Shown here piece after piece: positions 45,699-53,855 of a stretch of DNA of 64,000 bases. The number at the start of each line of letters is the position of its first letter. Position 1 is the stretch's first letter. Under the pieces are notes generated by a model. It saw only the letters and a list, made by a program, of their open reading frames with translations. It had not been told where the DNA came from and did not search any database. This DNA comes from Bacillus pumilus (GTDB lineage Bacteria; Bacillota; Bacilli; Bacillales; Bacillaceae): contig NZ_CP027116.1 of the NCBI RefSeq assembly GCF_003431975.1, forward strand, positions 992,001 to 1,056,000. Direction: 5' to 3'. The position numbers were made by a program, and so were the translations under genes.

Positions 45699-45778
45699 AA
45701 AATCACCAAGATTCCTTATATGATTTTTCCGTATTAGCAACACAATAATACCATGTTTCTAATATGGAAAAAAATATT

Positions 45779-45856
45779 TTGCTAAAATAACAACAGAAAT
45801 AGTTGACTTTGCTGATTCAACAAAATATAATCTTAATTAAGTTGCTGATTCAACAA
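45779..45856 (+). promoter_or_regulatory. Early rightward promoter with three operators
   Basis: TTGACT (45803-45808), a 17-base spacer and TATAAT (45826-45831). The spacer holds the palindrome TTGCTGATTCAACAA (45809-45823); an identical copy lies at 45842-45856 and a weaker one, TTGCTAAAATAACAA, at 45779-45793. Spacings are 30 and 33 bases, about three helical turns. Binding of the repressor would block this promoter. Confidence 0.8.
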
Positions 45857-45877
45857 CAAAATGAGAGGGTGAGATAA

Positions 45878-46087
45878 TTGGAATTTAATCTTGTTTTGAT
45901 TAGAAATAGAAGAATTGAGTTAAATCTTTCTCAACAAGAATTAGCGATTGCTTTAGGTTTTAAAGACGCATCAACTTATTTGAAGTATGAAAGAGGAGAG
46001 TATGCGTTTAAAGCAAAGCAACTCCCTATCTTGGCTGAAATTCTTCAGTGTAAAGTGACAGATTTTTTTGTTCGGAATGTTGCTTAA
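45878..46087 (+). CDS. Cro-like XRE regulator
   Basis: 69 residues from TTG 45878, with GAGAGGGTGAG upstream. It is almost entirely one helix-turn-helix domain (LSQQELAIALGFKDASTYLK). First gene of the rightward operon, so it is the expected Cro equivalent or early regulator. Confidence 0.82.
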   Translation: MEFNLVLIRNRRIELNLSQQELAIALGFKDASTYLKYERGEYAFKAKQLPILAEILQCKVTDFFVRNVA

Positions 46088-46135
46088 ATAGCAACAGAGA
46101 GCGCGATCAGAGATTATTTCAAAAGGAGCATGAGC

Positions 46136-46279
46136 ATGGAAAAAAATAATGTAAGTCTTCATGTAACAAACCAACCTGAATTGAAAGAGTTGCTCGATAA
46201 GGCTGGGTACCAAATCAAACAACTCAAACAAACACTTAGTCAAATTGAATCATTTAAACCTAATGTGAAAATTGATTAA
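46136..46279 (+). CDS. Small phage early protein (47 aa)
   Basis: ATG 46136 follows AAAAGGAG by seven bases. The product has a helical middle (ELKELLDKAGYQIKQLKQTL) and resembles small conserved early proteins of Bacillus prophages. Its stop overlaps the 3' end of the convergent gene by four bases. Function unknown. Confidence 0.65.
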   Translation: MEKNNVSLHVTNQPELKELLDKAGYQIKQLKQTLSQIESFKPNVKID

Positions 46280-46587
46280 AAACCAAGCTTTCTAGCCACA
46301 TACTCAGTACTAGCTGTTTCAAGCATTTCTCTCCATGAACTGAATTTAGTGTTATTTAAAACATAATCATCTAATTCATTTTCAGGTATTTGATCTAAGT
46401 TTTCATGCTTTGAGAAAACCTCTCCACTTTCAAATTCATTGTAGGATGAAAAATTAGTGTTTTTTCTCAAAAAAGCATCTGTCAACAACTCTTCTAAAGG
46501 AACGTCGTTAGATCCTTGAAGATCATCAGCAGCCTTAGACATTTTTTCGAGTTGCTTTTCAAATTCTTTAAACCCTTTGATTTCCAT
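46276..46587 (-). CDS. Unknown phage protein, opposite to the early operon
   Basis: 103 residues, acidic, mostly helical, with an FSSYNEF/FSSWREM internal repeat (about residues 46-52 and 82-88). Its ribosome site AAAGGTGG lies in one arm of a perfect inverted repeat upstream. It is the only leftward gene in this stretch, which suggests expression in the lysogen. I do not recognise the family. Confidence 0.65.
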   Translation of the reverse strand: MEIKGFKEFEKQLEKMSKAADDLQGSNDVPLEELLTDAFLRKNTNFSSYNEFESGEVFSKHENLDQIPENELDDYVLNNTKFSSWREMLETASTEYVARKLGF

Positions 46588-46598
46588 ATGTTTTCACC

Positions 46599-46628
46599 AC
46601 CTTTCAGAAATAATATCGGCTGAAAGGT
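46599..46628 (-). promoter_or_regulatory. Hairpin that can hide a ribosome site
   Basis: ACCTTTCAG-N12-CTGAAAGGT, perfect nine-base arms, between two divergent genes. On the minus strand the second arm contains the AAAGGTGG ribosome site of the 46276-46587 gene. Confidence 0.5.
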
Positions 46629-46653
46629 AGAAAAATCCAATAGGAGGTTCGAA

Positions 46654-46959
46654 ATGCCACAGACAGTTATCACTTTTGATGAAATGACAGCCACCGTATT
46701 TCAAGATCAAATGCAAAAGTTATTTCAGGCAGCTTATGAAAAAGGCGTTGAAGACGGAATGAATAAAAACTCGTACCCGCCTTTACTGACAAACCAGCAT
46801 TTACAAGAAATCTTTTCAGCTTCAAGAAGCCCTGTATGGAAAATCACATCAAGGCCTGACTTTCCAAAATTCAATGAAATTAGTGGTCGTTATCCAAGAG
46901 ACCTGGTGTTTCGATGGATTGAACAAAATTCCTCATACATTCAGGAGGTAACAGCATGA
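46654..46959 (+). CDS. DUF771-like phage DNA-binding protein
   Basis: 101 residues. The C-terminal half (TNQHLQEIFSASRSPVWKIT, then FPKFNEISGRYPRDLVFRWIE) looks like the small excisionase-like or DUF771 helix-turn-helix proteins of Gram-positive phages. AGGAGG precedes the ATG, and its stop overlaps the antirepressor start (ATGA). Confidence 0.65.
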   Translation: MPQTVITFDEMTATVFQDQMQKLFQAAYEKGVEDGMNKNSYPPLLTNQHLQEIFSASRSPVWKITSRPDFPKFNEISGRYPRDLVFRWIEQNSSYIQEVTA

Positions 46960-47717
46960 ATCAAGTACAACAGATTTTCAACTATCAGGATCAAGAAGTC
47001 CGAACAGTCATTCAAGATGGACAACCTTGGTTTGTCGCAAAGGATGTATGCGAGATTCTAGGGATTAAAAATGCTACCCAAGCCGTTTCAAAACTGGATA
47101 TTGATGAACGGTCTATGTTGAACATAGGGCGTCAAGGTAATACAAATATCGTGAACGAACCGGGTCTTTACACATTAATTCTAGGAAGCCGCAAACCCGA
47201 AGCTAAGCAATTTAAGCGATGGATCACCCATGAAGTTATCCCGACAATCCGAAAGACAGGCGGTTATGTAGCAAACGATGATCTATTCATTCAAACTTAT
47301 CTGCCGCAGGCTGATGAACAAACAAAACATTTTTTCAAAGCCACCTTGCAAACGATGAAAGAACAAACCAAGCAGATTGAAGCAATGAAGCCTAAAGCAC
47401 TTTTTGCAGACGCAGTCGAAACGTCTGAATCATCTGTACTTGTAGGAGAATTAGCAAAACTGCTTCAACAAAATAATGTGCAAATCGGACCAAACAAACT
47501 CTTTGAATGGTTACGAGAGAATGGATACTTAATCCGCAAAAAAGGTGAATCATATAATCTCCCAACACAGCGCAGTATGGATATGGGGCTGTTCGAGATT
47601 AAGAAGCGAGCTGTTAACAACCCTGACGGTTCTGTTAGAACAACACGCACACCGAAAGTGACTGGAAAAGGACAAGTTTACTTTATTAATAAATTCCTAG
47701 CGTCAGAAACGGCTTAA
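46956..47717 (+). CDS. Phage antirepressor (BRO-N and KilAC domains)
   Basis: 253 residues. The N-terminal BRO/Ant domain (about 5-105) contains PWFVAKDVCEILGIKNATQA and RWITHEVIPTIRKTGGY. The C-terminal KilAC domain (about 135-250) contains LLQQNNVQIGPNKLFEWLRENGYLI. Such proteins counter the lysogeny repressor. Its start overlaps the previous gene by four bases, indicating coupled translation. Confidence 0.92.
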   Translation: MNQVQQIFNYQDQEVRTVIQDGQPWFVAKDVCEILGIKNATQAVSKLDIDERSMLNIGRQGNTNIVNEPGLYTLILGSRKPEAKQFKRWITHEVIPTIRKTGGYVANDDLFIQTYLPQADEQTKHFFKATLQTMKEQTKQIEAMKPKALFADAVETSESSVLVGELAKLLQQNNVQIGPNKLFEWLRENGYLIRKKGESYNLPTQRSMDMGLFEIKKRAVNNPDGSVRTTRTPKVTGKGQVYFINKFLASETA

Positions 47718-47811
47718 TCGTTAACCGGCTCAGCGCAGGGTTTTCTATACCTTGCCTGTCCCTTCATTAATATTTTAACAACAAAAACTGAATAGAAAAG
47801 GATGAGAACAA

Positions 47812-48381
47812 ATGGCGAACAGCCCTTACAACGTTTCCAACTTATGCAAATGGATGCATAAGAAACGTAAGGAAATAGGTCTTTCACAATACGCAATGGG
47901 ACAACTACTTGGCGGGAGGGATCAGAAGTATGTTTCAAACATTGAAAATGGTCTTACCACTATTTCCCCTGAGATTTGCATCCGTTGGTTTGAGATTTGC
48001 GGTGCCTATGAACATATCGACCTTGTTCATTTCATTTTCAAGCTTCATCCAATGGCAGCCGCGCCAATTGATCCCGCCTTAAATGATAGTCCTCATAAGG
48101 CCTTGATCAATTTAGTGCAGGAAATGAAGGACGCACAAAAGGCTATCAATGATCTTGCGGAATGGCTGAACAATACACGACCAGGTAAGCATGATGAGCT
48201 ACCGATGCAAGCGATAAAACAAATTTATGATCTAACGCAGGCAAACAAAACGCTCATGTATTCAATGTCGAGGGAGTTTGGTTTGAAGATACAAGACCTA
48301 ACAGAAAAATGGTCGAAAAAAGCCATTGTCGCAGAGGTAGCAATGCACAAAAGACAGGATAGGGAGGCTGTACTAGCATGA
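47812..48381 (+). CDS. XRE-family phage protein with helical C-terminus
   Basis: 189 residues. The N-terminal helix-turn-helix (about 8-62) contains LSQYAMGQLLGGRDQKYVSNIE; the rest is helical with no domain I know. It follows the antirepressor by 94 bases with AAAGGATGAG upstream, and ends in ATGA overlap with the next gene. Possibly an early transcription regulator. Confidence 0.75.
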   Translation: MANSPYNVSNLCKWMHKKRKEIGLSQYAMGQLLGGRDQKYVSNIENGLTTISPEICIRWFEICGAYEHIDLVHFIFKLHPMAAAPIDPALNDSPHKALINLVQEMKDAQKAINDLAEWLNNTRPGKHDELPMQAIKQIYDLTQANKTLMYSMSREFGLKIQDLTEKWSKKAIVAEVAMHKRQDREAVLA

Positions 48382-48656
48382 TTGAGAAACAATTCATTAA
48401 AGAAGATGTTCCTGTGGCAAAGGTAAAGATTCAAAGCGCAGAAGAGCTTATGCTTCTTGCTCACCAAGCGCTAAAAGATGGTGACTATGACGAACTTGCA
48501 AGCCTAGCTGGAAGCATTAGAAATATCAGCGAGGATCTTGTGCGGATGAATAATTTAGGAAAATTAATTGAAGTCGCATCGAAGTTACAGAAAAAAAGTG
48601 GTGTACGGCTTGAGCTTGTTACACGTACTGAAAGGACTGAAACCATTGAATATTGA
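48378..48656 (+). CDS. Unknown phage early protein (92 aa)
   Basis: Helical acidic protein; starts in ATGA overlap with the upstream XRE-type gene, so the two are probably translated together. I do not recognise a domain. Confidence 0.65.
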   Translation: MIEKQFIKEDVPVAKVKIQSAEELMLLAHQALKDGDYDELASLAGSIRNISEDLVRMNNLGKLIEVASKLQKKSGVRLELVTRTERTETIEY

Positions 48657-48762
48657 GCATCCGATGGTAACGCAGATTAATAGCTTTGGTTATCCGAAAG
48701 ACTACTGGAAGGACGAAGCGGAGCGCAATGGATATGAAGATGAAGACGATGAAGACAAATAA
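48646..48762 (+). CDS. Small phage protein (38 aa)
   Basis: TTG 48646 is the most likely start, with AAAGGA upstream; an ATG six codons on is possible. The product begins with the phage-typical stretch IEHPMVTQINSFGYPKDYW and ends in a very acidic tail (EDEDDEDK). A terminator follows at once. Function unknown. Confidence 0.5.
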   Translation: MNIEHPMVTQINSFGYPKDYWKDEAERNGYEDEDDEDK

Positions 48763-48764
48763 AA

Positions 48765-48790
48765 AAACCCGCTTGGCACAGCGAGTTTTA
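48765..48790 (+). terminator. Terminator in the early region
   Basis: ACCCGCT / AGCGAGT stem with four T following; weak tail. Confidence 0.55.
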
Positions 48791-48797
48791 AGGTGTA

Positions 48798-48827
48798 TTG
48801 CTTCTGATTAGGTACAGACAGTATACC
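48798..48827 (+). promoter_or_regulatory. Possible second early promoter
   Basis: TTGCTT (48798-48803), 18 bases, TATACC (48822-48827), just after a terminator and before the recombination and replication genes. Confidence 0.4.
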
Positions 48828-48862
48828 AAGAAATCACATGAAAATCAATGACGGAGGTATAC

Positions 48863-49150
48863 ATGATGGAATTATCAAAAAATCATCTGCAAGTAATGAA
48901 AGACATTGGAGAAGGCGCAACAATTTGGGGTTTCATGGAAGCTCACTTATTGAGAGAGGTTCAATCGTTTGATCCATCATTTGTTAAATTGGTACCGCTT
49001 GATGAACTGGAGAAATATGATCCAAGCATTGCTGGATTAACAGGGGTAGACCAGCTTCCTTATTTCGGAGCCGTTCTGACAAGTGATGGTTTTGCCTACC
49101 TTGATAGAAACAAAAACAAACTATCTGAGGAAGGTGAGTCAAATGAGTAA
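48863..49150 (+). CDS. Unknown phage protein (95 aa)
   Basis: ATG 48863 follows GGAGGTATAC. A helix-rich N-terminus and a C-terminal part with FGAVLTSDGFAYLDRN. Overlaps the next gene by eight bases. First gene of the recombination block. Function unknown. Confidence 0.6.
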   Translation: MMELSKNHLQVMKDIGEGATIWGFMEAHLLREVQSFDPSFVKLVPLDELEKYDPSIAGLTGVDQLPYFGAVLTSDGFAYLDRNKNKLSEEGESNE

Positions 49151-49322
49151 ATTTCAAATCAGTTTTGATCACCGCCGTGAAGCGCAGGAGCGTTTGGAGA
49201 AAGCAGGCGGTTGGATCGACTACAAAAAAGGAAAACCTGTGTTCAACTTTCCGAACGCTCAAGCAAAACAAAAATACATCCAGTTAGGGCAGGCGGCATA
49301 TCGCAGAAAGGTGGGAATGTAA
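49143..49322 (+). CDS. Small basic phage protein (59 aa)
   Basis: ATG 49143 with GGTGAG upstream. Rich in Lys and Arg (FDHRREAQERLEKAGGW, QAAYRRKVGM), with overlaps on both sides (eight bases before, one after), so it is firmly inside the operon. A nucleic-acid-binding role is only a guess. Confidence 0.6.
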   Translation: MSKFQISFDHRREAQERLEKAGGWIDYKKGKPVFNFPNAQAKQKYIQLGQAAYRRKVGM

Positions 49323-50215
49323 TGAATGGTTTAACCAATATTGATTACTCGAATTATATGCCTCAAGGAAATACAGCCCCTTCCGTCACAACAGAAGCAA
49401 TGGTGAGTAGACAGGCGCAAGAGGTTCAAGCGGCGATGGTGATAGCAAAAAAATTTCCGAGAGACGTATATGCTGCGTTTGAACGTATCAAAAAAGCGTG
49501 TGAAAGAAAGTTGTTGGCGGAGAGTGCCGTTTACGAATACCCGAGAGGTGGATCGAAAGTTTCAGGCCCTTCCATTCGGCTTGCTGAGGCATTAGCGCAA
49601 AACTGGGGGAACATTGATTACGGAATTATGGAACTCGAACAAAAAGCCGGTGAATCGTCAGTGATGGCATATGCATGGGATCTTGAAACGAATACTCGTC
49701 AAACAAAAATTTTCACAGTCAAGCACGAGCGTAAGGCAAAAGGAACAATAAATAAGCTTAATGATCCGAGAGATATTTATGAGCTTGTGGCTAATCAGGG
49801 TGCCCGCCGTGTTCGTGCCTGCATTCTTGGTGTGATACCAGGGGACATTGTAGATGCCGCTGTTGATATGTGTCAAAAAACATTGATTAGTGGACATAAA
49901 GAACCGTTAGAGGATCGTTTAAGAAATGCCTTCTCTTTATTTAAAAAAGAGTTTGGAGTCACTAAAGAAATGATTGAGGAATATGTCGGCAGTAATGTTG
50001 ATGCTTTCACTGAACAAGACTTTTTGAAAATCGGAAGGATTTACACTTCCTTACGTGATGGTATGGCAAAGAAGGAAGATTACTTCAATGTCAAAGTCAG
50101 CAGCGCAACCAAGTCAAAAGCAGAAGAAGAGTTCAAAAAACAGAAGGAACAAAAAGAAAGCAATAAAAAGGCGGGTGATCCTGTAAATGGGGATTCCGGT
50201 GATCAATCAAGATAA
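49322..50215 (+). CDS. Candidate phage single-strand annealing or recombination protein
   Basis: 297 residues from ATG 49322. It contains the phage-conserved stretch SKVSGPSIRLAEALAQNWGN and a basic segment TVKHERKAKGT; the C-terminus is lysine-rich. It lies directly before, and overlaps by 29 bases, a PD-(D/E)XK exonuclease gene. Phage exonucleases of this kind nearly always pair with an annealing protein. It does not look like RecT. The function is inferred from that pairing. Confidence 0.6.
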   Translation: MNGLTNIDYSNYMPQGNTAPSVTTEAMVSRQAQEVQAAMVIAKKFPRDVYAAFERIKKACERKLLAESAVYEYPRGGSKVSGPSIRLAEALAQNWGNIDYGIMELEQKAGESSVMAYAWDLETNTRQTKIFTVKHERKAKGTINKLNDPRDIYELVANQGARRVRACILGVIPGDIVDAAVDMCQKTLISGHKEPLEDRLRNAFSLFKKEFGVTKEMIEEYVGSNVDAFTEQDFLKIGRIYTSLRDGMAKKEDYFNVKVSSATKSKAEEEFKKQKEQKESNKKAGDPVNGDSGDQSR

Positions 50216-50984
50216 CTATTACTCTAACGAGATAGATAAAGTCTACATGTCTAATTCTCAATATAAAAGTTTCTTAGAGTGTGAGGCGGCTACTATTGCA
50301 AAGATTAACGGAGAATGGCAGCCGCCGTCTTCTGAGGCTCTTCTCTTCGGCCAATATGTTCATGCGTGGTTAGAAGGTGAAAAGGCATTCGATTCCTTCA
50401 AGATGAATACACCATCATTGTTCACTCAAAAGGGTCAGCTGTACAAGCAATATCAATTGGCTGATCTCATGATTGAATCAATTCAAAATGATGATCTGTG
50501 TATGTTTGTTCTTCAAGGAGATAAAGAAGTGATTATCACAGGTGAACTGTTCGGAGTGCCTTGGAAAGGAAAGCTTGATGTGTACAATCCAGCAGGTGGA
50601 CGCTTTGCTGATCTTAAAACAACACGTTCTCTTCGTGAAAAAGTTTGGGATCAAGAGCTAGGCTATTGTTCATTTGTAGAGGCTTACGGATATATAGGAC
50701 AAATGGCAATTTATGCAGAGTTAGAAAGGCAAATGTCTAAAAGGGATGAATGGCTTGAGCCTCTTATCGTTGCCATTTCAAAAGAAGATCCACCAGACAA
50801 AGCCGTTATCAACATAGACAATTCCAGAATGGAAGTCGAGCTTGAAGATATTGAGAAGCATATGGAGCGAATCATTCAAGTGAAACATGGCGGTGAGCCT
50901 CCAAACCGGTGCGAAAAATGTAAGTATTGTCGTTCCACAAATCAACTAAACAGGATCATTCATTTTTCGGAGCTGATCAGTTGA
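50187..50984 (+). CDS. PD-(D/E)XK exonuclease, RecE/ExoVIII-like
   Basis: 265 residues. Motifs of the RecB/RecE nuclease fold appear in order: GQYVHAWLE (55-63), the metal-binding Asp131 in WKGKLDV, Asp142-Leu-Lys144 in ADLKTT, and GQMAIYAELE near 171-180. The end has a CEKCKYC cluster. It should degrade double-stranded DNA to give single strands for annealing. Overlaps its neighbours on both sides. Confidence 0.82.
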   Translation: MGIPVINQDNYYSNEIDKVYMSNSQYKSFLECEAATIAKINGEWQPPSSEALLFGQYVHAWLEGEKAFDSFKMNTPSLFTQKGQLYKQYQLADLMIESIQNDDLCMFVLQGDKEVIITGELFGVPWKGKLDVYNPAGGRFADLKTTRSLREKVWDQELGYCSFVEAYGYIGQMAIYAELERQMSKRDEWLEPLIVAISKEDPPDKAVINIDNSRMEVELEDIEKHMERIIQVKHGGEPPNRCEKCKYCRSTNQLNRIIHFSELIS

Positions 50985-51172
50985 TGGAAAAGGATTTTTT
51001 CATAAAGGTCCCTATTCCTTATGCTTACTTGTCTTTATCGGAATCAAGCAAAGATCAAGCCAGTTTGTTTAGGTCATATGTAAAAGACTTCATTAAGAGA
51101 AACGAAACTGGGCTTACTTATATCAAAATTAGCGGTATGTATGCCCTATGTAAGTTGAAAGGGCGTGAATAG
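50984..51172 (+). CDS. Small unknown phage protein (62 aa)
   Basis: ATG 50984 overlaps the nuclease stop (TGATG) and the gene ends directly before the DnaD-like ATG. Contains YIKISGMYALCKLKGRE at the end. Function unknown. Confidence 0.6.
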   Translation: MEKDFFIKVPIPYAYLSLSESSKDQASLFRSYVKDFIKRNETGLTYIKISGMYALCKLKGRE

Positions 51173-51877
51173 ATGAACTATCTCAAAGAAATAAACGGCT
51201 TCATGAGGTTTCTCGAAACGACAGAACTAAAACCTACCACTCAAGCATTGTGGTTTCACTTGATGGATATAAACAACGGTTGCACATGGAAAGAGTGGTT
51301 CACGGTGCCAAACAGTCGGCTTTATTCGCGGTTAGGAGTCAGCGAAAAGACTATGATTGAGCATCGAAAAATCTTGATAAAACATGGCCGTATCGAATAC
51401 AAGCCTAGAGGCACTGGGGCGGGCAGTTATCGCATCGTAAGTCTTGAGATTAAAGCAAGCATGACCCCTGTACCTGATGAAGAACCCGAAAAGCCAAATG
51501 AAGAAAAACCAACAAGACAGGAGGACAAGCAACCTATGAACGCATTTGAGTTTTACGAGAGCCATTTCGGCGGAACACTAAACAGCTTTGTAAGTCAGCA
51601 AATAGGTGGTCTGATAGATGATTTTGGAGAAGAAAACGTGATTAAAGCAATGGAAATCACCTTGAAAAACGGCGTTCAGAACATCAAATATGTTCAGCGG
51701 GTCCTTTCAAATCAGCGGGCACAAGAAGGAGTGAAGAAAGATGCAGAGTATGGGCGATACCTTAAAGTCGTTGGAGAAAGCAAATCCAGCACTAGCGAAG
51801 AGACTGAGAGACTCCAAGAAATTGCAAGAAGAAAAGGTCTATCCGGTCAGGTACGAGACACTCACTGTGATTTCTGA
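51173..51877 (+). CDS. DnaD-domain phage replication initiator
   Basis: 234 residues. An N-terminal winged helix (about 10-85; SRLGVSEKTMIEHRKILIKHG) is joined by a charged linker to a DnaD/DnaB2 domain (about 125-190; FYESHFGGTLNSFVSQQIGG and NIKYVQRVLSNQ). Such proteins bind the phage origin and recruit the helicase loader, encoded next. Its 3' end overlaps the loader gene by 137 bases. Confidence 0.88.
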   Translation: MNYLKEINGFMRFLETTELKPTTQALWFHLMDINNGCTWKEWFTVPNSRLYSRLGVSEKTMIEHRKILIKHGRIEYKPRGTGAGSYRIVSLEIKASMTPVPDEEPEKPNEEKPTRQEDKQPMNAFEFYESHFGGTLNSFVSQQIGGLIDDFGEENVIKAMEITLKNGVQNIKYVQRVLSNQRAQEGVKKDAEYGRYLKVVGESKSSTSEETERLQEIARRKGLSGQVRDTHCDF

Positions 51878-52652
51878 AGAACATTGCATGTATGGGAAAT
51901 GCGATGGGTCGGGGTTGATATGGATTATAGATCATGAGGAAAACAAAGAGTTTATGAAAGAGTGCCCGTGTAAAGAAGTGAAAAAGCTCTCAAATAGGCT
52001 TATGAGCGCAAGACTACCCGAAGAGTTCAAAGATGCTTCTCTAAACTCTTTTGATATCAATGTTTATGAAAAACCCGAATCCAAAGAGCGAGCAGCCAAT
52101 GCAAAAAGGGTTGCTAAAAACTACGTTTTGAAATTTGAAAAGATGCGGGAGTTAGGAAAAGGCTTGTATTTCTTTAGTGAAGAGAAAGGAAGCGGAAAAA
52201 CAAGGCTTGCTGCTAGTATTCTTCACGCAATAACAAAGGTCTACGACAAAAAAGAAGAAAAGCCACTCAAAATCATCTATTCGTCTACAGCTGATCTGAT
52301 CGGAGAAATAAAAAGCACGTTTGACAGTGAATCGAAGGTGAAAAGTACCGACATTATGGATGCTGTCAAGACAGCTGATCTTGTTGTCCTAGATGATATT
52401 GGAGTGGAAAACGTAACAAAATTTGTGGAAGAAACCTTCACCCGTATTCTTGATTATCGACTTCAATACAAGAAGCCTACGATCATTACAAGCAATTTAA
52501 GTATAGAGGATCTCGACACAATCTATAAGAGTGGTCGGATCAGTAGCAGGGTAGAAAAAATGGCTTTTCCTGTGATTATGCCAAATGAAAAGATTCGTAA
52601 AAAGATAGCACAAAAAGAAAATGAAGAACTGCTTTTGGAACTATACGAGTAA
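51741..52652 (+). CDS. DnaC/DnaI-like helicase loader
   Basis: 303 residues from ATG 51741, with AAGGAG upstream inside the DnaD-like gene. Walker A SEEKGSGKT (146-154), Walker B LVVLDDIG, and sensor-like IITSNLS mark an AAA+ loader of the DnaC/IstB group. Four cysteines before it (Cys49, Cys54, Cys75, Cys77) could hold zinc, as in DnaI. It would load the replicative helicase at the phage origin. Confidence 0.9.
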   Translation: MQSMGDTLKSLEKANPALAKRLRDSKKLQEEKVYPVRYETLTVISEEHCMYGKCDGSGLIWIIDHEENKEFMKECPCKEVKKLSNRLMSARLPEEFKDASLNSFDINVYEKPESKERAANAKRVAKNYVLKFEKMRELGKGLYFFSEEKGSGKTRLAASILHAITKVYDKKEEKPLKIIYSSTADLIGEIKSTFDSESKVKSTDIMDAVKTADLVVLDDIGVENVTKFVEETFTRILDYRLQYKKPTIITSNLSIEDLDTIYKSGRISSRVEKMAFPVIMPNEKIRKKIAQKENEELLLELYE

Positions 52653-52665
52653 AGGAGAATGTCAG

Positions 52666-52842
52666 ATGTGCAACACATGCAATGGCGAGAAAGTCGTCAT
52701 AAATGAAAATACCTTCATGGCGAGCTTCTTCCCTTGTCCTGATTGTAACACCACAGGACGTAAGCAAAGCCTAAAGCCAGTCATCGAGCAATTAAATCAA
52801 ATGCTGGCCAAAGCTCAAGCGCTGGAAGGAAAGACAGCATGA
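52666..52842 (+). CDS. Small phage zinc-finger protein (58 aa)
   Basis: ATG 52666 after AAAGGAG. CNTC and CPDC pairs form a likely zinc ribbon; the rest is a helix (VIEQLNQMLAKAQALEGK). Stop overlaps the next start (ATGA). Confidence 0.6.
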   Translation: MCNTCNGEKVVINENTFMASFFPCPDCNTTGRKQSLKPVIEQLNQMLAKAQALEGKTA

Positions 52843-52931
52843 AGACGATGGCCGCAATAATCACTATCGCTTTCACAGCATCATCAAGAGAAAGGAAGCT
52901 CCTGCAATGGCTGCGGGATGACGGGAGGTAA
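52839..52931 (+). CDS. Very small phage protein (30 aa)
   Basis: ATG 52839 overlaps the previous stop and the frame ends just before the YopX ribosome site. Short hydrophobic N-terminus (MAAIITIAFTAS) then a basic tail. Translation coupling supports it, but the size leaves doubt. Confidence 0.4.
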   Translation: MKTMAAIITIAFTASSRERKLLQWLRDDGR

Positions 52932-52935
52932 GGGA

Positions 52936-53277
52936 ATGAGAGAAATCAAGTTTAGAGGTTGGAATGGAAGTCGAATTGGAATGATGGCACCAACATTTGA
53001 TGGTGATGTCAATGAAATTTTTGCTGATAAACATGGTGATTATATGCAGTACACCGGATTAAAGGATAAAAACGGCGTTGAGATTTATGAAGGCGATATT
53101 GTAATTGATGACCAAATGAACACAGCGCAGATTGTCTTTGATGATGGATGTTTTTGCTTAATTGGTTACTTGGGAGACCTGCGGACTCATCCACTACGTG
53201 ATTATCTGTTTTGTGGAAAAACTTTCGAAGTCATCGGAAACATTTACGAAAACCCGGAGCTGTTAACAGAAAAATAA
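52936..53277 (+). CDS. YopX family phage protein
   Basis: 113 residues from ATG 52936, with GGGAGGTAAGG upstream. The start REIKFRGWN and the block YMQYTGLKDKNGVEIYEGDI are hallmarks of the YopX family. The function of the family is not known. Confidence 0.88.
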   Translation: MREIKFRGWNGSRIGMMAPTFDGDVNEIFADKHGDYMQYTGLKDKNGVEIYEGDIVIDDQMNTAQIVFDDGCFCLIGYLGDLRTHPLRDYLFCGKTFEVIGNIYENPELLTEK

Positions 53278-53429
53278 TGAATCCTAGCATCACTGAACTA
53301 CTGAAACGAAACAACCTAAACGAATCGGAAAAAGAAAAACTCGTTGCCGAACTGAAAAAGCACTTCCAGCAACGGAAAGCGAGGATCAACAAAACATGTC
53401 CAATAAATACGGCGCACGCAAAACGGTAG
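53277..53429 (+). CDS. Small phage protein (50 aa)
   Basis: ATG 53277 overlaps the YopX stop (TAATG) and the 3' end overlaps the DUF1064 gene by 34 bases. Helical and strongly charged (LKRNNLNESEKEKLVAELKK). Function unknown. Confidence 0.5.
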   Translation: MNPSITELLKRNNLNESEKEKLVAELKKHFQQRKARINKTCPINTAHAKR

Positions 53430-53851
53430 TAGACGGCATCACCTTCGACAGTAAGGCAGAAGCCAAATACTATGAGCAGCTGAAATGGCTCAAGAAAGCC
53501 AAGCAGATAAAAGACTTTTCATTACAACCACGCTTCGAGCTTCAAGAAGCATTCAAAAAGAACGACAAGACTTTTCGGAAGATTGAATATATTGCAGACT
53601 TCGAGATCACTAAACTCGATGGATCAAAAGAAATAATCGACATTAAAGGCATGGAAACGAAAGAATTCGCCATCAAGCGAAAGCTTTATGAACGCAAATT
53701 TGATACGCCATTAAAGGTTATCACATTTGATCGGTCGCTAGGGTTCATAGAGTTGGACAAACTCAAAAAGATTAAACGGAAGGCGGGGAAACCAACTGTT
53801 AAACGTGGTAATAGCAGACGATCGTCCGTTGTGGGTTCAAAAGGAAGATAA
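53396..53851 (+). CDS. DUF1064 phage nuclease-like protein
   Basis: 151 residues. SKYGARKT-like start, FDSKAEAKYYEQLKWL, YIADFEI and EIIDIKGMET match DUF1064, a small PD-(D/E)XK-like family of phage endonucleases; Asp in ADF and the Asp-x-Lys in IDIKG would be catalytic. The tail is basic. A Holliday junction or recombination role is possible. Confidence 0.82.
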   Translation: MSNKYGARKTVVDGITFDSKAEAKYYEQLKWLKKAKQIKDFSLQPRFELQEAFKKNDKTFRKIEYIADFEITKLDGSKEIIDIKGMETKEFAIKRKLYERKFDTPLKVITFDRSLGFIELDKLKKIKRKAGKPTVKRGNSRRSSVVGSKGR

Positions 53852-53855
53852 GCTT

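Noticed and set aside
43228..46087. Arbitrium (AimR/AimP) lysis-lysogeny system
   Set aside because: No tetratricopeptide AimR-like gene and no small exported peptide gene are present in the lysogeny region.
49322..50215. RecT recombinase
   Set aside because: Position suggests it, but the sequence lacks RecT-like features that I can recognise, so it is listed only as a candidate annealing protein.
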